From the NCBI RefSeq assembly GCF_017301635.1, contig NZ_CP071091.1:6274001-6338000 (forward strand): a DNA stretch of 64,000 bases, given 5' to 3'. Positions 16,400 through 26,400 of this stretch are shown here, one piece after another; position 1 is the first letter of the stretch, and each line of letters starts with the position of its first letter. Source of the DNA: Myxococcus landrumus (lineage in GTDB: Bacteria > Myxococcota > Myxococcia > Myxococcales > Myxococcaceae). Below the pieces are notes generated by a model. It saw only the letters and a list, made by a program, of their open reading frames with translations, had not been told where the DNA came from and made no database searches. The translations under genes and the position numbers were made by a program.

Positions 16400-17695
16400 T
16401 CAGCGCGACGCGACGTTGTCCAGCACCACGGGCGGCAACTCCCCCTCGGCCGCCTTGGACAACCGCCGCTGCTCGCGCGACAGATAGAGGGAGACCGCCA
16501 GCCACAGCCCCGCCAGGGGCACCGCCGCCAGCGACAGCCCCGTCATGCTCAGCCCCAGCGAGGTGAGTCCACCCTGCAGCCACGCGCTCACCGTGTCGCT
16601 GCCCCGGTACACCACCGTGTCGATGAAGCTCTTGGACTTGTAGCGCGCCTCGCGGTCCACCGTGGTGAAGAGGATTTCGCGCGAGGGCCGCTCCAGCGCG
16701 TAGTGGCTGGCGCCTCGCAGCGCCTTGAACACCACCAGCACGCCCAGCACGGGCACCGCCGCGAGCCCCAGGAAGCCCAGGCCCGTCAGCACCGGCGCCA
16801 CCGCCAGCGCCGCGCCCAATCCCAGACGAGAGATGACCCGCCCCGTGACGAGCGTCTGGAGCGCCAGCGTCAAGAGCTGCACGTAGAAGTCGATGTCGCC
16901 GAACATCGCGGTGCGCGACGCCGCGTCCTTGCTCACCGCCGCCACCAACTGCACCTCCTGGTAGTACAGGAACGTGGACGTGGCCGCATAGAGCAGCACC
17001 TGGAGCCCCAGCCCGAGCAGCAGGGGCGAGGACAGCATCAGCTTCAACCCCGCCAGCACCCCGCCACCCACGGGCCCTTCCGCCGACGGAGGCTGGTGCT
17101 GGACGTCACGGGCCCAGCGGCTCAGCCAGCGCACGCATTGCGCGCTCACCTCCAGCAGCACCGCGGACACCAGGATGAGGTTCACCGGGCCCACCGGCTC
17201 CGCCAGCCGGCCCACCAGGAAGGGCCCCACCAGCATCCCCGTGGTGCCGCCCGCGGCGATGAAGCCAAACAACCGCTTGCCCTGCTCGCTGGCGAACACG
17301 TCCGCCATGAAGCTCCAGAAGATGGAGACGACGAACAGGTTGTAGACGCTCAGCCAGATGTAGAAGACCCGCGCCACGCTCTCCTTCGCCACGCCCAGCT
17401 TCAACACCACGAAGAAGGCCACGAGGCTGACGATGAAGAAGCGGTAGATGCGCGGCAGCACCACGCGCCGGGGCCAGCGCGCCACCAGCGCGGAGAACGC
17501 GGGCACCGCCAGGAGCATCACGATGAAGGTCGCCGTGAAGAGCCACGGCAGGCCCTTCACGCTGCCCGCCGTGCCCATCTCGTTGCGGATGGGACGGAGG
17601 ATGGCGTAGCCGCACATCAGCGTGAAGAAATAGACGAAGGACCCAAGGACGGCGCCGACTTCCTCGTCACGAACATCCACGAATCGCTTGAGCAT
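16400..17695 (-). CDS. MFS-type or nucleotide-translocase-like transporter, about 12 membrane helices
   Basis: A 431-aa integral membrane protein with about twelve hydrophobic helices. The first (GSFVYFFTLMCGYAILRPIRNEMG) and the conserved EQGKRLFGFIAAGG resemble the MFS/NTP-transporter group, including the ADP/ATP-carrier-like 'TlcC' proteins of free-living bacteria. The substrate cannot be read from sequence. ATG 17695 and GTG 17701 are both possible and there is no strong ribosome site. It lies just upstream of the Tat-exported epimerase, suggesting the two work on the same compound or share regulation. Confidence 0.75.
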   Translation of the reverse strand: MLKRFVDVRDEEVGAVLGSFVYFFTLMCGYAILRPIRNEMGTAGSVKGLPWLFTATFIVMLLAVPAFSALVARWPRRVVLPRIYRFFIVSLVAFFVVLKLGVAKESVARVFYIWLSVYNLFVVSIFWSFMADVFASEQGKRLFGFIAAGGTTGMLVGPFLVGRLAEPVGPVNLILVSAVLLEVSAQCVRWLSRWARDVQHQPPSAEGPVGGGVLAGLKLMLSSPLLLGLGLQVLLYAATSTFLYYQEVQLVAAVSKDAASRTAMFGDIDFYVQLLTLALQTLVTGRVISRLGLGAALAVAPVLTGLGFLGLAAVPVLGVLVVFKALRGASHYALERPSREILFTTVDREARYKSKSFIDTVVYRGSDTVSAWLQGGLTSLGLSMTGLSLAAVPLAGLWLAVSLYLSREQRRLSKAAEGELPPVVLDNVASR

Positions 17696-17809
17696 TGGCA
17701 CGAGGTCGCGCGCGTCTCGATGAACTCCGGTGGGTCGGGGGAGGGGCCCACCGGGCGCGTCCCCGGCTGAACCCCGTCCCTTTCCGCGTATTCCCGCGAA
17801 GGCCGCGTC

Positions 17810-19108
17810 CTACTTCGCGGCCAGCGCCTCGCGCAGCGCCGCTTCCACGCGGGGCAGCGCCTCTTCGATTTCGGACACCGACGTCGCGCCCACGGACAGC
17901 CGGAACCAGCCGGTGTCCTCCATCAGCCCGAACGCCTGGAAGGGCACCACCGCGAAGCTGGCCTTCTCCAGCAGCAGCTTGCGGATGTCGTCATTCGTCT
18001 TCAGGCCGCCCTTTCCCACCAGGTCGAACTGGACCGACAGGTAGATGGCGCCCTGCGGCGCGATGTGGCGCACCGGCAGCCCCGCCTCGCGCATGCGCGT
18101 CAGGCCCTTGTGCAGCGCCTCCAGCCGCACGTCCACGCGCTGGCGCATCTCACCCAGGAAGGACTCCGTGGCGGGCACGTCCTCCAGGTAGCGCGCCACC
18201 GCGACCTGCTCGGCCTTGGGCGCCCACGCGCCCACGTGGCCCAGCACGTCCCGCATCCGGGCGATGATGGTCGGCGGGCCCACGCCCCAGCCCACGCGCA
18301 CGCCCGTCGCGGCGAAGGCCTTGGAGATGCCATCCACGAAGACGGTGTAGGGGGCGACTTCCGGCACCAGCTCCACGGGCGTCACGTGCTTCACCGCGCC
18401 GAAGCTCAGCACCCAGTAAATCTGGTCGTACATCAGGATGAGCGGCTTGCGGCCCTGCTTCTCCCGCGCGCGGTTCTCCGCGACGACGCGCTCGCAGATG
18501 GCGCCCAGCGTGTCGGGCGCAATCATGGTGCCCGTGGGGTTGAGCGGGCTGCACAGGCACAACAGGCGCGCGGAGCCCAGGTGCGGCGCCAACTGCTCCA
18601 GCGTGGGCATGAAGCCGTGCGCGGCGTCCGTCGTCACCACCACGCCCTTGGCGTTCATCATGTGGATGTAGTGGTTGTTGTTCCACGAGGGCACCGGGTA
18701 GACCACCGTCTCGCCCTCATCCAGCACGGCGCGGTACGTGCCGTAGATGATGGGCCGGGCGCCGCCCGCGATGACGATTCCCTCCAGCGGGTACTTCAGC
18801 CCCAGGGAGCGCTCGTAGAACCGCTGCACCGCCTGGCGTAGGTCCAGCACGCCGTCCGAGGGGGGATAGTTCGTCTCGCCCGACTGGAGCGCCGTGGCGA
18901 TGTGCGAGCGCAGGCCGTCGGGGATGGGGAACTCGCGCGGGTTGAAGTCGCCCACGGTGAGGTTGCAGACCTTGCGGCCTTTGGCCGCCAGCTCCCGGAC
19001 TTCCGCCGCGATGCGGAGAATCTCGCTGCCAACGAGTCCACGCGCCATGGTGCCGACGGTCGCGTCGTCCCGCGAGGGACGTGGGAGGGTGGTGAGGTCG
19101 AGAGCCAT
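17810..19108 (-). CDS. Pyridoxal-phosphate aminotransferase, class I/II
   Basis: A 432-aa fold-type I aminotransferase. PLP lysine Lys263 lies in VDGISKAFAATGVRVGW; NPTGTM (cofactor contact), MYDQIYW and the C-terminal VPFQAFGLMEDTGWFRLSVG with its substrate-carboxylate Arg are all in the expected order. The length is normal for aspartate/aromatic aminotransferases. The start at 19108 is supported by GGAG about 11 bases upstream and by the family's usual N-terminus. Which amino acid it uses cannot be told. Soluble, cytoplasmic; a single-gene unit with a 388-base upstream region. Confidence 0.85.
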   Translation of the reverse strand: MALDLTTLPRPSRDDATVGTMARGLVGSEILRIAAEVRELAAKGRKVCNLTVGDFNPREFPIPDGLRSHIATALQSGETNYPPSDGVLDLRQAVQRFYERSLGLKYPLEGIVIAGGARPIIYGTYRAVLDEGETVVYPVPSWNNNHYIHMMNAKGVVVTTDAAHGFMPTLEQLAPHLGSARLLCLCSPLNPTGTMIAPDTLGAICERVVAENRAREKQGRKPLILMYDQIYWVLSFGAVKHVTPVELVPEVAPYTVFVDGISKAFAATGVRVGWGVGPPTIIARMRDVLGHVGAWAPKAEQVAVARYLEDVPATESFLGEMRQRVDVRLEALHKGLTRMREAGLPVRHIAPQGAIYLSVQFDLVGKGGLKTNDDIRKLLLEKASFAVVPFQAFGLMEDTGWFRLSVGATSVSEIEEALPRVEAALREALAAK

Positions 19109-19496
19109 GACGAAGGTATCTCCGGTTCGTGCGCGTGAAGGGACGCGAGCTGCGGCCGGGCGCGCACCATACCCGCCACTCGGGCCCTTGTGGGGCACGT
19201 CCTGAAAACGTCGGATGGACTGCCACACCTTCAATTTTCCCGGAAGCGCGACGCGAGGGCACCCGAGCCGGCGGGCCCTCGGCTTCGCGGCCATCTCCCT
19301 CATTCCAGAATTGACGGACGATTCGGCGATATGCGGCGCGGCGCCCCACGTTCATGGAGACAGCAGCTCCGAGGGACGTGCGGCCACCGAGGCAGCACGC
19401 ACCTTCATGTTTCACACGTCACCCAGCCCTGAGGCTCCCCCCACCGGCGAGGTTTCCTTGCCCGGTGACGGCGGAGCCATCCTCCGAGGTCCGTGC
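19109..19496. other. Divergent intergenic region, no gene seen
   Basis: 388 bases between the leftward aminotransferase and the rightward DUF1028 gene. A frame stays open upstream of the DUF1028 start, but its codon bias is poor and the signal peptide begins at 19497. The centre (about 19220-19340) is more AT-rich, with TTCAATTTTCC and CCAGAATTGACGG, and probably holds promoters for both genes. I cannot assign exact boxes. Confidence 0.45.
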
Positions 19497-20507
19497 ATGA
19501 AGCCCTTCCACCGTGGTCTCCTCGTCGCCGCGTCCCTGCTCTTCGCCACCACCCCGGCCCTCGCGAAGGAGCGCCCCCAGACGAATCCGCGCATCTTCGG
19601 CACGCGCGCCGTGGTGGCCTGCGACCCCGTGGAGAAGTCCTGCGGAATGGCTGTCATCTCCTTCCCCAGCGGCGTCAGCACGCTGGTGCCCTACGGGCGC
19701 TCGGACCTCGCGGTGGCCAGCATGTCGCTGCCCTCGGTGGACGTCGCGCAGGCCATCATCGCCCGCATCGACTCGGGCTCGACCCCGCAGGAGGCCATCG
19801 ACTGGGCGCAGACCATCGACCCGTACGCCACCCTCCGCCAGCTCGCCGCGGTGAAGCTCCACCCGGACGGCACCGTGACGATGGGACAAGTCACGGGCGC
19901 GGACTCCAGCGGCCACCACTGCGCCATCCGGGACACCACCTTCGTCGTGCAGGCCAACAACATGTCGACGCCCGACATGTGCCAGGCCATGGCGGATGGC
20001 TTCCGTCAGGCGCAAGGCAGCCTGCCGCAGCGGCTGTATGCCTCGCTCAAGGCCGGGGCGCGCGTGGGTGGAGACCGCAACGGTGAGCGCTCGGGCGTCA
20101 TCCGCGTCTGGAACACCACCGTCGACACGGCCTTCTATACCCACGTGCTCGCGGACGCCGTCGTCCATGGCAGCTCCGATGCGCTGCGGGAGCTGGGCAT
20201 CCAGCTCAACCGCTACCAGGGCAACCTGGGGGTGCCGTTCCCCGCGGACCAGGTGACGCTCGACGCGGACACCGCGCGCTTCGTCAAGCGCGTGCTGCGC
20301 AAGCTCGGGTACTACCACGGCCGCATGGATGGCTCCTGGTCCGACGCCGCGGAGCAGGCCCTGTACGACTTCAACTGGAACAATCTTTTCTTCCTGAAGC
20401 CCACCGAGGTGGTGAACGGCACGCGGAAGATTGACGGCGTGCTGGTCAACTTCCTGCGGGACGCGGACCTGCGCGCGCTCATTCGCGCCACGGACTCCGC
20501 GGAGTAG
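19497..20507 (+). CDS. Secreted DUF1028 (Ntn-hydrolase-like) protein with C-terminal peptidoglycan-binding-like domain
   Basis: A 336-aa protein with a Sec signal peptide (MKPFHRGLLVAASLLFATTPALA). The DUF1028 region follows (about residues 33-205): the ACDPVEKSCGMAV start, then LVPYGRSDLAVAS and VQANNMS, where the family has the GQxN-type motif. DUF1028 proteins have the four-layer Ntn-hydrolase fold; the activity is not established. The last ~90 residues (FVKRVLRKLGYYHGRMDGSWSDAAEQALYDFN) look like the peptidoglycan-binding helix bundle often attached to this family. GAGGT lies 7 bases before ATG 19497. It probably acts in the periplasm or outside the cell. Confidence 0.8.
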   Translation: MKPFHRGLLVAASLLFATTPALAKERPQTNPRIFGTRAVVACDPVEKSCGMAVISFPSGVSTLVPYGRSDLAVASMSLPSVDVAQAIIARIDSGSTPQEAIDWAQTIDPYATLRQLAAVKLHPDGTVTMGQVTGADSSGHHCAIRDTTFVVQANNMSTPDMCQAMADGFRQAQGSLPQRLYASLKAGARVGGDRNGERSGVIRVWNTTVDTAFYTHVLADAVVHGSSDALRELGIQLNRYQGNLGVPFPADQVTLDADTARFVKRVLRKLGYYHGRMDGSWSDAAEQALYDFNWNNLFFLKPTEVVNGTRKIDGVLVNFLRDADLRALIRATDSAE

Positions 20508-20646
20508 CGCGGGCCCTGTCCTGGGGCGGAAGGTGTGTTGCCTTCTGTTCACCTCGCCCTGGGACAGGTGCTGGCACACGGCGTCCGGTCATGAGAGAGG
20601 GTGTTCCTCGCGGCCCCACACTCCGTGGGTCGCCAGGGGAGGAACG

Positions 20647-21390
20647 ATGAAGCGTGCCGGACGCTGGCTGTCTTCGCTGTGGCTTGCCGGGTGCCTGGGA
20701 GTCGCGGGGTGCTCCAAGAAGGAAGAAGCGCCCCCTCCTCCCGCGGCCGAGCTGCCCCCCGCCGAGGAAGCGCCGCCCTCCGTTCCCGCCCCCGAGGGGA
20801 CCATTCCTCGCGAGGGAGAGGCCGCCGCGAAGCCCCCTGTCCATGTCGTGGCCGATGGGAGCACGATGCTTCCGTCGAGCGAGGCGAAGGAGGAGCCCGC
20901 GCCTTCGAATACTCCGGCGCCTACGGGAGGAGGTGCTCCCGAGGACGCGAAGAATCGCGAGTGGACCACGAGCACGGTGGAGCTGAAGCGGAGCGGTGCG
21001 CCCCAGGCCACGCTGCGCTCCGTGCGCGCGGGGGCCCATCCGGACTTCGACCGCGTGGTGTTCGAGTTCGAGGGGACGCAGCTTCCGGGCTACCGCGTGG
21101 AGTATCCGAAGGAGCCGGTGGTGCAGTGTGGCTCGGGTGACGTGGTGTCGCTCGCGGGCAAGGCCCAGCTCCAGGTGAGCCTCATGCCCGCGCGAGCGCA
21201 CACCAATGAGGGACAGCCCACGGTCGCCACGCGTGAGCAGAAGGTCGCGCTGCCCGTGCTCGTGGAGCTGGAGCGCATCTGTGATTTCGAGGGCGAGGTA
21301 TCGTGGGCCCTGGGCACCAAGAGCACCGCGCCCTTCCGCATCATGGAGTTGAAGGAGCCCGCGCGGCTCGTGGTGGACGTGCGGCACTGA
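20647..21390 (+). CDS. AMIN-like domain lipoprotein
   Basis: A 247-aa lipoprotein. Signal peptide MKRAGRWLSSLWLAGCLG, lipobox VAGCSKKEE, then a Pro/Glu/Ala-rich spacer of about 80 residues typical of surface tethers. The C-terminal ~125 residues (from about 120: VRAGAHPDFDRVVFEF, then LVVDVRH at the end) match the AMIN-like pattern, a beta domain that helps proteins bind the cell envelope. AGGGGAGG lies just before ATG 20647. No enzyme motif. It is probably a periplasm-facing or surface accessory protein. Confidence 0.75.
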   Translation: MKRAGRWLSSLWLAGCLGVAGCSKKEEAPPPPAAELPPAEEAPPSVPAPEGTIPREGEAAAKPPVHVVADGSTMLPSSEAKEEPAPSNTPAPTGGGAPEDAKNREWTTSTVELKRSGAPQATLRSVRAGAHPDFDRVVFEFEGTQLPGYRVEYPKEPVVQCGSGDVVSLAGKAQLQVSLMPARAHTNEGQPTVATREQKVALPVLVELERICDFEGEVSWALGTKSTAPFRIMELKEPARLVVDVRH

Positions 21391-21401
21391 GCACCTGTGG
21401 A

Positions 21402-23357
21402 CTACGTGGTGCCCTGGCGCAGCTGGTCCGCGAGCCGGTCCAGTCCCGCGAGCAGCTCCCGGTGCTTCGTCACCGAGGCCGCTCCACCGGCTCGCAGCGC
21501 CAGGGCCAGCACCGCGGGCAGGTTCATCGCCGCGTCCGTGCGCAGTCGCTCGCGGTACTCACCCATCCAGTCCTCTGACGCACGCAGCGACCAGTTGCGT
21601 TCATCCACGGTGCCCGGCTCGTTGTACGTGCCGGTCATCCCCAACAGGTCCGTGAAGAACACCATGACGTTGCGCGCGCGGCTGGCGAACAAGTCCGCGA
21701 GCTTCGCCTGCGCCAGCTTCCCCGGGTCCTGTGACAGCTCGCGCGCGAAGTCCTCTCGCCGCCGCCCGGCCTCCGGACACAGCCGTGTCGCCAGGTAGTC
21801 CGCCTGCGCCTTCAACGTGCCTCGCCACTGCCACTCCCCCACGAGGCGCCACAGCGACTTCGTGTCGTGGTTGCCCACCATCACCCAGTCCTCGGGCGCC
21901 ACGTTCTCGCTGCGATACACGTCCGAGGGATTGCGCAGGTCCGCCTTCTGCGTGACGCGGAAGCGGCCCAAGCCGTAGCGCGCCAGGACGCGGCCCAGTG
22001 GATAGGGCAGCGTGCTCAGCACCTCGCCCAGCAGGTCTCCCAAGTCCCGCCCGTTGCGCCGCGCCGCCGCCACCACCGTGTCGAAGAGGATGCTGTAGCG
22101 CTGGACCTGCTCCGTCGTCAGCGACGTCACCTCTCCATCCGCGTACCGGGGCACCGCGCGGTCCAGTTGCTCGGGACCCACTATCGCGAAGCGCGCCAGC
22201 TCCGGGTGGTCGGACAGGTCCGGCGAGGAGAAGAGGCGCGCGCCGTGTTGCACCGCGCTCAACGCATCCACCTGCCCCGAGCGATACACCCACGGACACA
22301 CGAGCCCGTGGGGATGGTCCAATCGCAGCCCGTCGTACTCCGCGAGCATCTTGTCCATGCGCGCGTCCATGAAGCGCAACACCGCGCCAGGCGCGAGCCC
22401 CTCCGTGAAGTACTGCTCCGGGTCCAGCACCGGGTAGTTCCACGGCTGCCCTTCGGGATTCGTACGGCTGGGCGGAGCCCCCATCGAATACGTGCGCAGG
22501 AACAAGCCCTGCCATGCCCACGCGTCGCGCGGTGAGAACCCAATCTGCAAGTCCCCGTAGAGCTTCAGTCGCCAGCGAGCCGTCCGCTCGCGCAGGACCT
22601 CATGCTGCTCGTGGACGAGGAACTGGAAGAACGCGTAGCGCTCCAGTGAGTCCGCGTCGCGTGATTCCAGTGACTGGATTCGCGCGACCGCCGCGCTCTC
22701 TTCTCCTGGACGTGGATTCCACAAACGTCCATCGAGGGAGTCCGCCCAGGGTCGCCAGTCCGGTACGCCCTTCTCCTCGCACAACACATCGAAGAGCGCG
22801 TCGCGCAGCAGCCAGTCCTGGTTCCGCTGACGAAACACACGCAAGCGGTCCGCGAGGTCCTTCACTGCGGCGGAGGGATTCGGCTCCGCGCGCTGACGGC
22901 GAAAGGATATCCACGCCTCATCGAGCGCAGTGAACTGCGCCTGGAACGCCCACCGGTAGCGCGCCCCGGGACTGGCCGAACGCGAGCGGCCTTCCGCGAG
23001 CGCCGCGACATGCCCCTGAGGCAACAGTGAGCCACAAGCTGTGTCCTCCAGAGGAGACAGGGCCACATTGAGGACATTGCGCGAGAAGAGCGTCCCGTCA
23101 TACGGCGAGGCATTCGCCTCCGTCGTCTGCCCCTGAGGCCCCAACTGGATGCCGGTGAACCCGAGCGTGTGCGCGGTCTCCAGGAAGTCGGCCGCGCCGC
23201 GTGAGTAGGGCGAGCCTCTCCCCAGGTCCTCGTCAGGCACGCTGGGAAAGCTGGCGTCCTGGATGCTCAGCACCAGGTTGCGGACATCGAGCGCGGCCAG
23301 GGCTTGGGTGACGAGTCGATGGTGGTCTTCGGGCAGGGGCAGCGAATCTCGGGACAT
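21402..23357 (-). CDS. malQ: Divergent 4-alpha-glucanotransferase (GH77)
   Basis: A 651-aa GH77-like protein. Family landmarks are in order: YGDLQIGFSPRDAWAW, LRLDHPHG with the predicted nucleophile Asp347, NHDTKSLW with Asp498, and FFTDLLGMTGTYNEPGT near the end. GH77 enzymes move 1,4-glucan segments between acceptors in glycogen and maltodextrin metabolism. Odd point: the position that aligns with the family's EDLG, which carries the acid/base Glu, reads RDLG here (Arg437). Another Glu, Glu396 in VGPEQL, lies 49 residues after the nucleophile and might serve instead. Start at ATG 23357 as the whole N-terminus is in frame. It may be inactive or use another residue. Confidence 0.75.
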   Translation of the reverse strand: MSRDSLPLPEDHHRLVTQALAALDVRNLVLSIQDASFPSVPDEDLGRGSPYSRGAADFLETAHTLGFTGIQLGPQGQTTEANASPYDGTLFSRNVLNVALSPLEDTACGSLLPQGHVAALAEGRSRSASPGARYRWAFQAQFTALDEAWISFRRQRAEPNPSAAVKDLADRLRVFRQRNQDWLLRDALFDVLCEEKGVPDWRPWADSLDGRLWNPRPGEESAAVARIQSLESRDADSLERYAFFQFLVHEQHEVLRERTARWRLKLYGDLQIGFSPRDAWAWQGLFLRTYSMGAPPSRTNPEGQPWNYPVLDPEQYFTEGLAPGAVLRFMDARMDKMLAEYDGLRLDHPHGLVCPWVYRSGQVDALSAVQHGARLFSSPDLSDHPELARFAIVGPEQLDRAVPRYADGEVTSLTTEQVQRYSILFDTVVAAARRNGRDLGDLLGEVLSTLPYPLGRVLARYGLGRFRVTQKADLRNPSDVYRSENVAPEDWVMVGNHDTKSLWRLVGEWQWRGTLKAQADYLATRLCPEAGRRREDFARELSQDPGKLAQAKLADLFASRARNVMVFFTDLLGMTGTYNEPGTVDERNWSLRASEDWMGEYRERLRTDAAMNLPAVLALALRAGGAASVTKHRELLAGLDRLADQLRQGTT

Positions 23358-23464
23358 GGCGGCTGACGACCGACCCTAGGGGCCTGGAGCGTCCTCGCCA
23401 ACCCTCCTCTCGAGCCGACGTTCAACATCCGTCCGAGCCGGACACTCTGGGAGCCCCCCAGGCG

Positions 23465-26400
23465 TCACTTCTGTGGAGCCTGGGGTGCCGGACGCGGGGT
23501 GCCTCCGCCTCCGTGGTGAGGCCGCTCGTCACCGCCCGGGGTTCGCGAGCGGAAGACCTTGCGCATCCTGCGACCCAGCCACGTCCGCGTGTCCACCAGG
23601 ATTTCGTACACCGTCGGAATCACCAGCAGCGTCAGCAGCGTGGACGTAATCGTCCCGCCAATCACCGCGCGGCCCAGGGGTGCCCGGAAGTCGCCGCCCT
23701 CGCCCGAGCCGATGGCCACGGGAATCATGCCCGCCACCAACGCGAAGGTCGTCATGATGATGGGGCGCAAGCGGATGCGGCCCGCCTCGATGAGCGCCTC
23801 GCGCAGGGGCATCCCCTTCTCGTGGGACCACTTCGCGAAGTCGATGAGGAGGATGGCGTTCTTCGCGACGATGCCCATCAGCAGGATGACGCCGATGAGG
23901 CTCATGATGTTGAGCGTGTCCCCGGTGATGAGCAGCGCCAGCACCACGCCGATGAGCGACAGTGGCAGGGAGAGGAGGATGGCCAGCGGGTCCAGGAATG
24001 AGCCGAACTGGATGACGAGGATGAGATACATCAGCAACACGGCAACACCCAGCGCGAGGAACACCCGGGAGAAGACCTCCTCCTGGTCCGCGGACTCGCC
24101 TCCCGTTGTCAGCGTGTAGCCCGCGGGCAGCTCCACTGCCCCCAGCCGCGTCTGGATGTCTCGCATCACCTCCGTCAACGAGCGCCCCTGCACGTTCGCC
24201 TGCACGTTGATGACCCGCTCACGGTCCAGGTGCGTGATTTGCGCGGGACCGAGGGACTGGCGGATGTCCGCCACCTGTCCCAGCGGAATGAGCTGAGGCA
24301 CGCCTTGCGGACTCGCGCCCACGAGGATGGGCAGGCGCGCCAAGTCGTCCGGGTTGTCTCGTGCCTCGGGCGCCAGACGCACCATGACGTCTCGAGTCTC
24401 TCCCGACGGGTCCACCCAGTCCCCCACGTCGAGCCCCGCGAAGGCCGGCCGCAGCACCTGGGCCACCTGCCCCACCGTCACGCCGAGCTGCCCCGCGAGG
24501 CCCCGGTTCAGGTCCACCTCCAGCTCCGGCTTCTGTCCTCGCGTGGAGAGGCCCACGTCCACCGCGCCGGGCACCTGCTCCACCTCGCGCTGTACGCGCC
24601 GCGCCAGCTCCGTCAGCGTCTTCTGGTCCGAGCCGCGCAGCTCCAACTGAATCTGCTTGAACGCGCCGCCAAACCCCGAGGTGAAGACGGAGACCTTCGC
24701 GCCGCCCACGCGCGCCAGCTCCGTGCGCAGCGTGCTGCCCAGCGCATCCTGGCTCACCTCGCGCTCCGCCTTCGGCTTGAGCCTCACGTACACCAGGGCC
24801 TGGTCCACGCCGGGCGCGCTCAAGGGCAGCGGCACACCGATGGTGCTGTACGTATAGGCCACCTCGGGATGCGCCCGAGCCACCCGCGTCACCTCCTCCA
24901 CCTTGCGTCGCGTGTACTCCAGGCTGGAGCCCGGCGGTGTCTCCACCAGCAGCTCCACCTCCGAGCGGTCACTCACGGGCACGAAGCCCGCGCCGCCCAC
25001 GGTTCCCTGGAGCGCCAGCGCGCCCACGAGCGAGCCCACCGCCACCAGCACCATGGCGAGCCGGTGGTCCAACGCCCAGGCGATGACACCCTTGTACCGG
25101 TCCGCCTGTCGGTCGAACCACGTGTTGAAGCGCGAGAGGATGCGCGAGATGACGCCGCGCCGAGCGCCCTGCTCCACCTGCGGGTCCGGCCAGTACGCGC
25201 TGAGCATCGGGTCCAGGGAGAAGGAGACGAACAGCGACACCAGCACCGCGCAGGCGATGGTGAGCGCGAAGGGTTTGAACCACTGCCCCGCCACGCCGTA
25301 CATGAAAGCCACCGGGACGAAGACGGCGACGATGGAGAACGTGGTCGCCGACACCGCGAGCCCGATTTCCGACGTGCCCTCGCGCGACGCCGTGTAGTGG
25401 TCCTTCCCCATCTCGATGTGGCGGACGATGTTCTCGCGCACCACGATGGCGTCGTCGATGAGGATGCCGATGGCGAGCGTCAGGCCCAGCAGCGACATCG
25501 TGTTGAGCGTGAAGCCGAAGACCCAGACGCTGATGAACGCCGCGAGCACGCTCACCGGCAGCGCCAGCCCCGTGATGACGGTGGAGCGCCATGAGTTGAG
25601 AAAGAGGAACACCACCAGCACCGTGAGCAGCGCGCCCTCCACCAGCGCCGACTGCACGTTCTCCACCGCGCTCTCCACACGCACGCCCGCGTCGCGGACG
25701 ATGGCCAGCTTCACGCCCGAGGGCAGCCGCTGTTCGAGCGCCTTCACGCGCTCGCGCACGGCGTCGGCGACCTCAGTGGTGCTGTAGCCCTTCGACTTCA
25801 GCACGTCGATGCCGACCGCCTGCACGCCGTCATAGAGCGCCAGCGTGCGCGGCTCCTCTGAGCCCACGAAGACCTCTCCCAACTGGCCCAGCCGGATGAC
25901 CTGCCCATCCCGCGTGGCCACCGCCATGCTCTGGAACTCCTCGGGCGTCTCGAGCCGTCCCTTGAGGCGGATGGACTCCTCCTCGAGCGGCGAGTTGATG
26001 CGGCCCACCGGCGCGGCCAGGTTCTGCGCCCCCAGCGCCGTCACCACCTCCGCCAGCGAGATGCGCGCGGCCTGGAGCGCCTCCGGCTTGAGCTGCACCG
26101 TCATCTCCCGCTCCACGTCGCCCACGACGTTGGCCTGCGCCACCCCGGGCACCGAGCGCAGCTCCCCCACCACCAGCGGGTCGGCCACGCGAGACAGCGC
26201 CGCCACGTCGAGCCGCTCCGACGTCAACGTCAGCGAGACAATGGGCGCATCCGCCGGGTCGAACCGCGTGAGCACGGGCTCCTCCATCTCCCGTGGCAAG
26301 TCGGCCCGCTTGCTGGAGATGGCATCGCGGATGTCCTGCGAGGCCTCCTGGATGTCCTTCTCGAACTCGAAGAACACCGTGAAGGTGGCCAGACCGTCCG

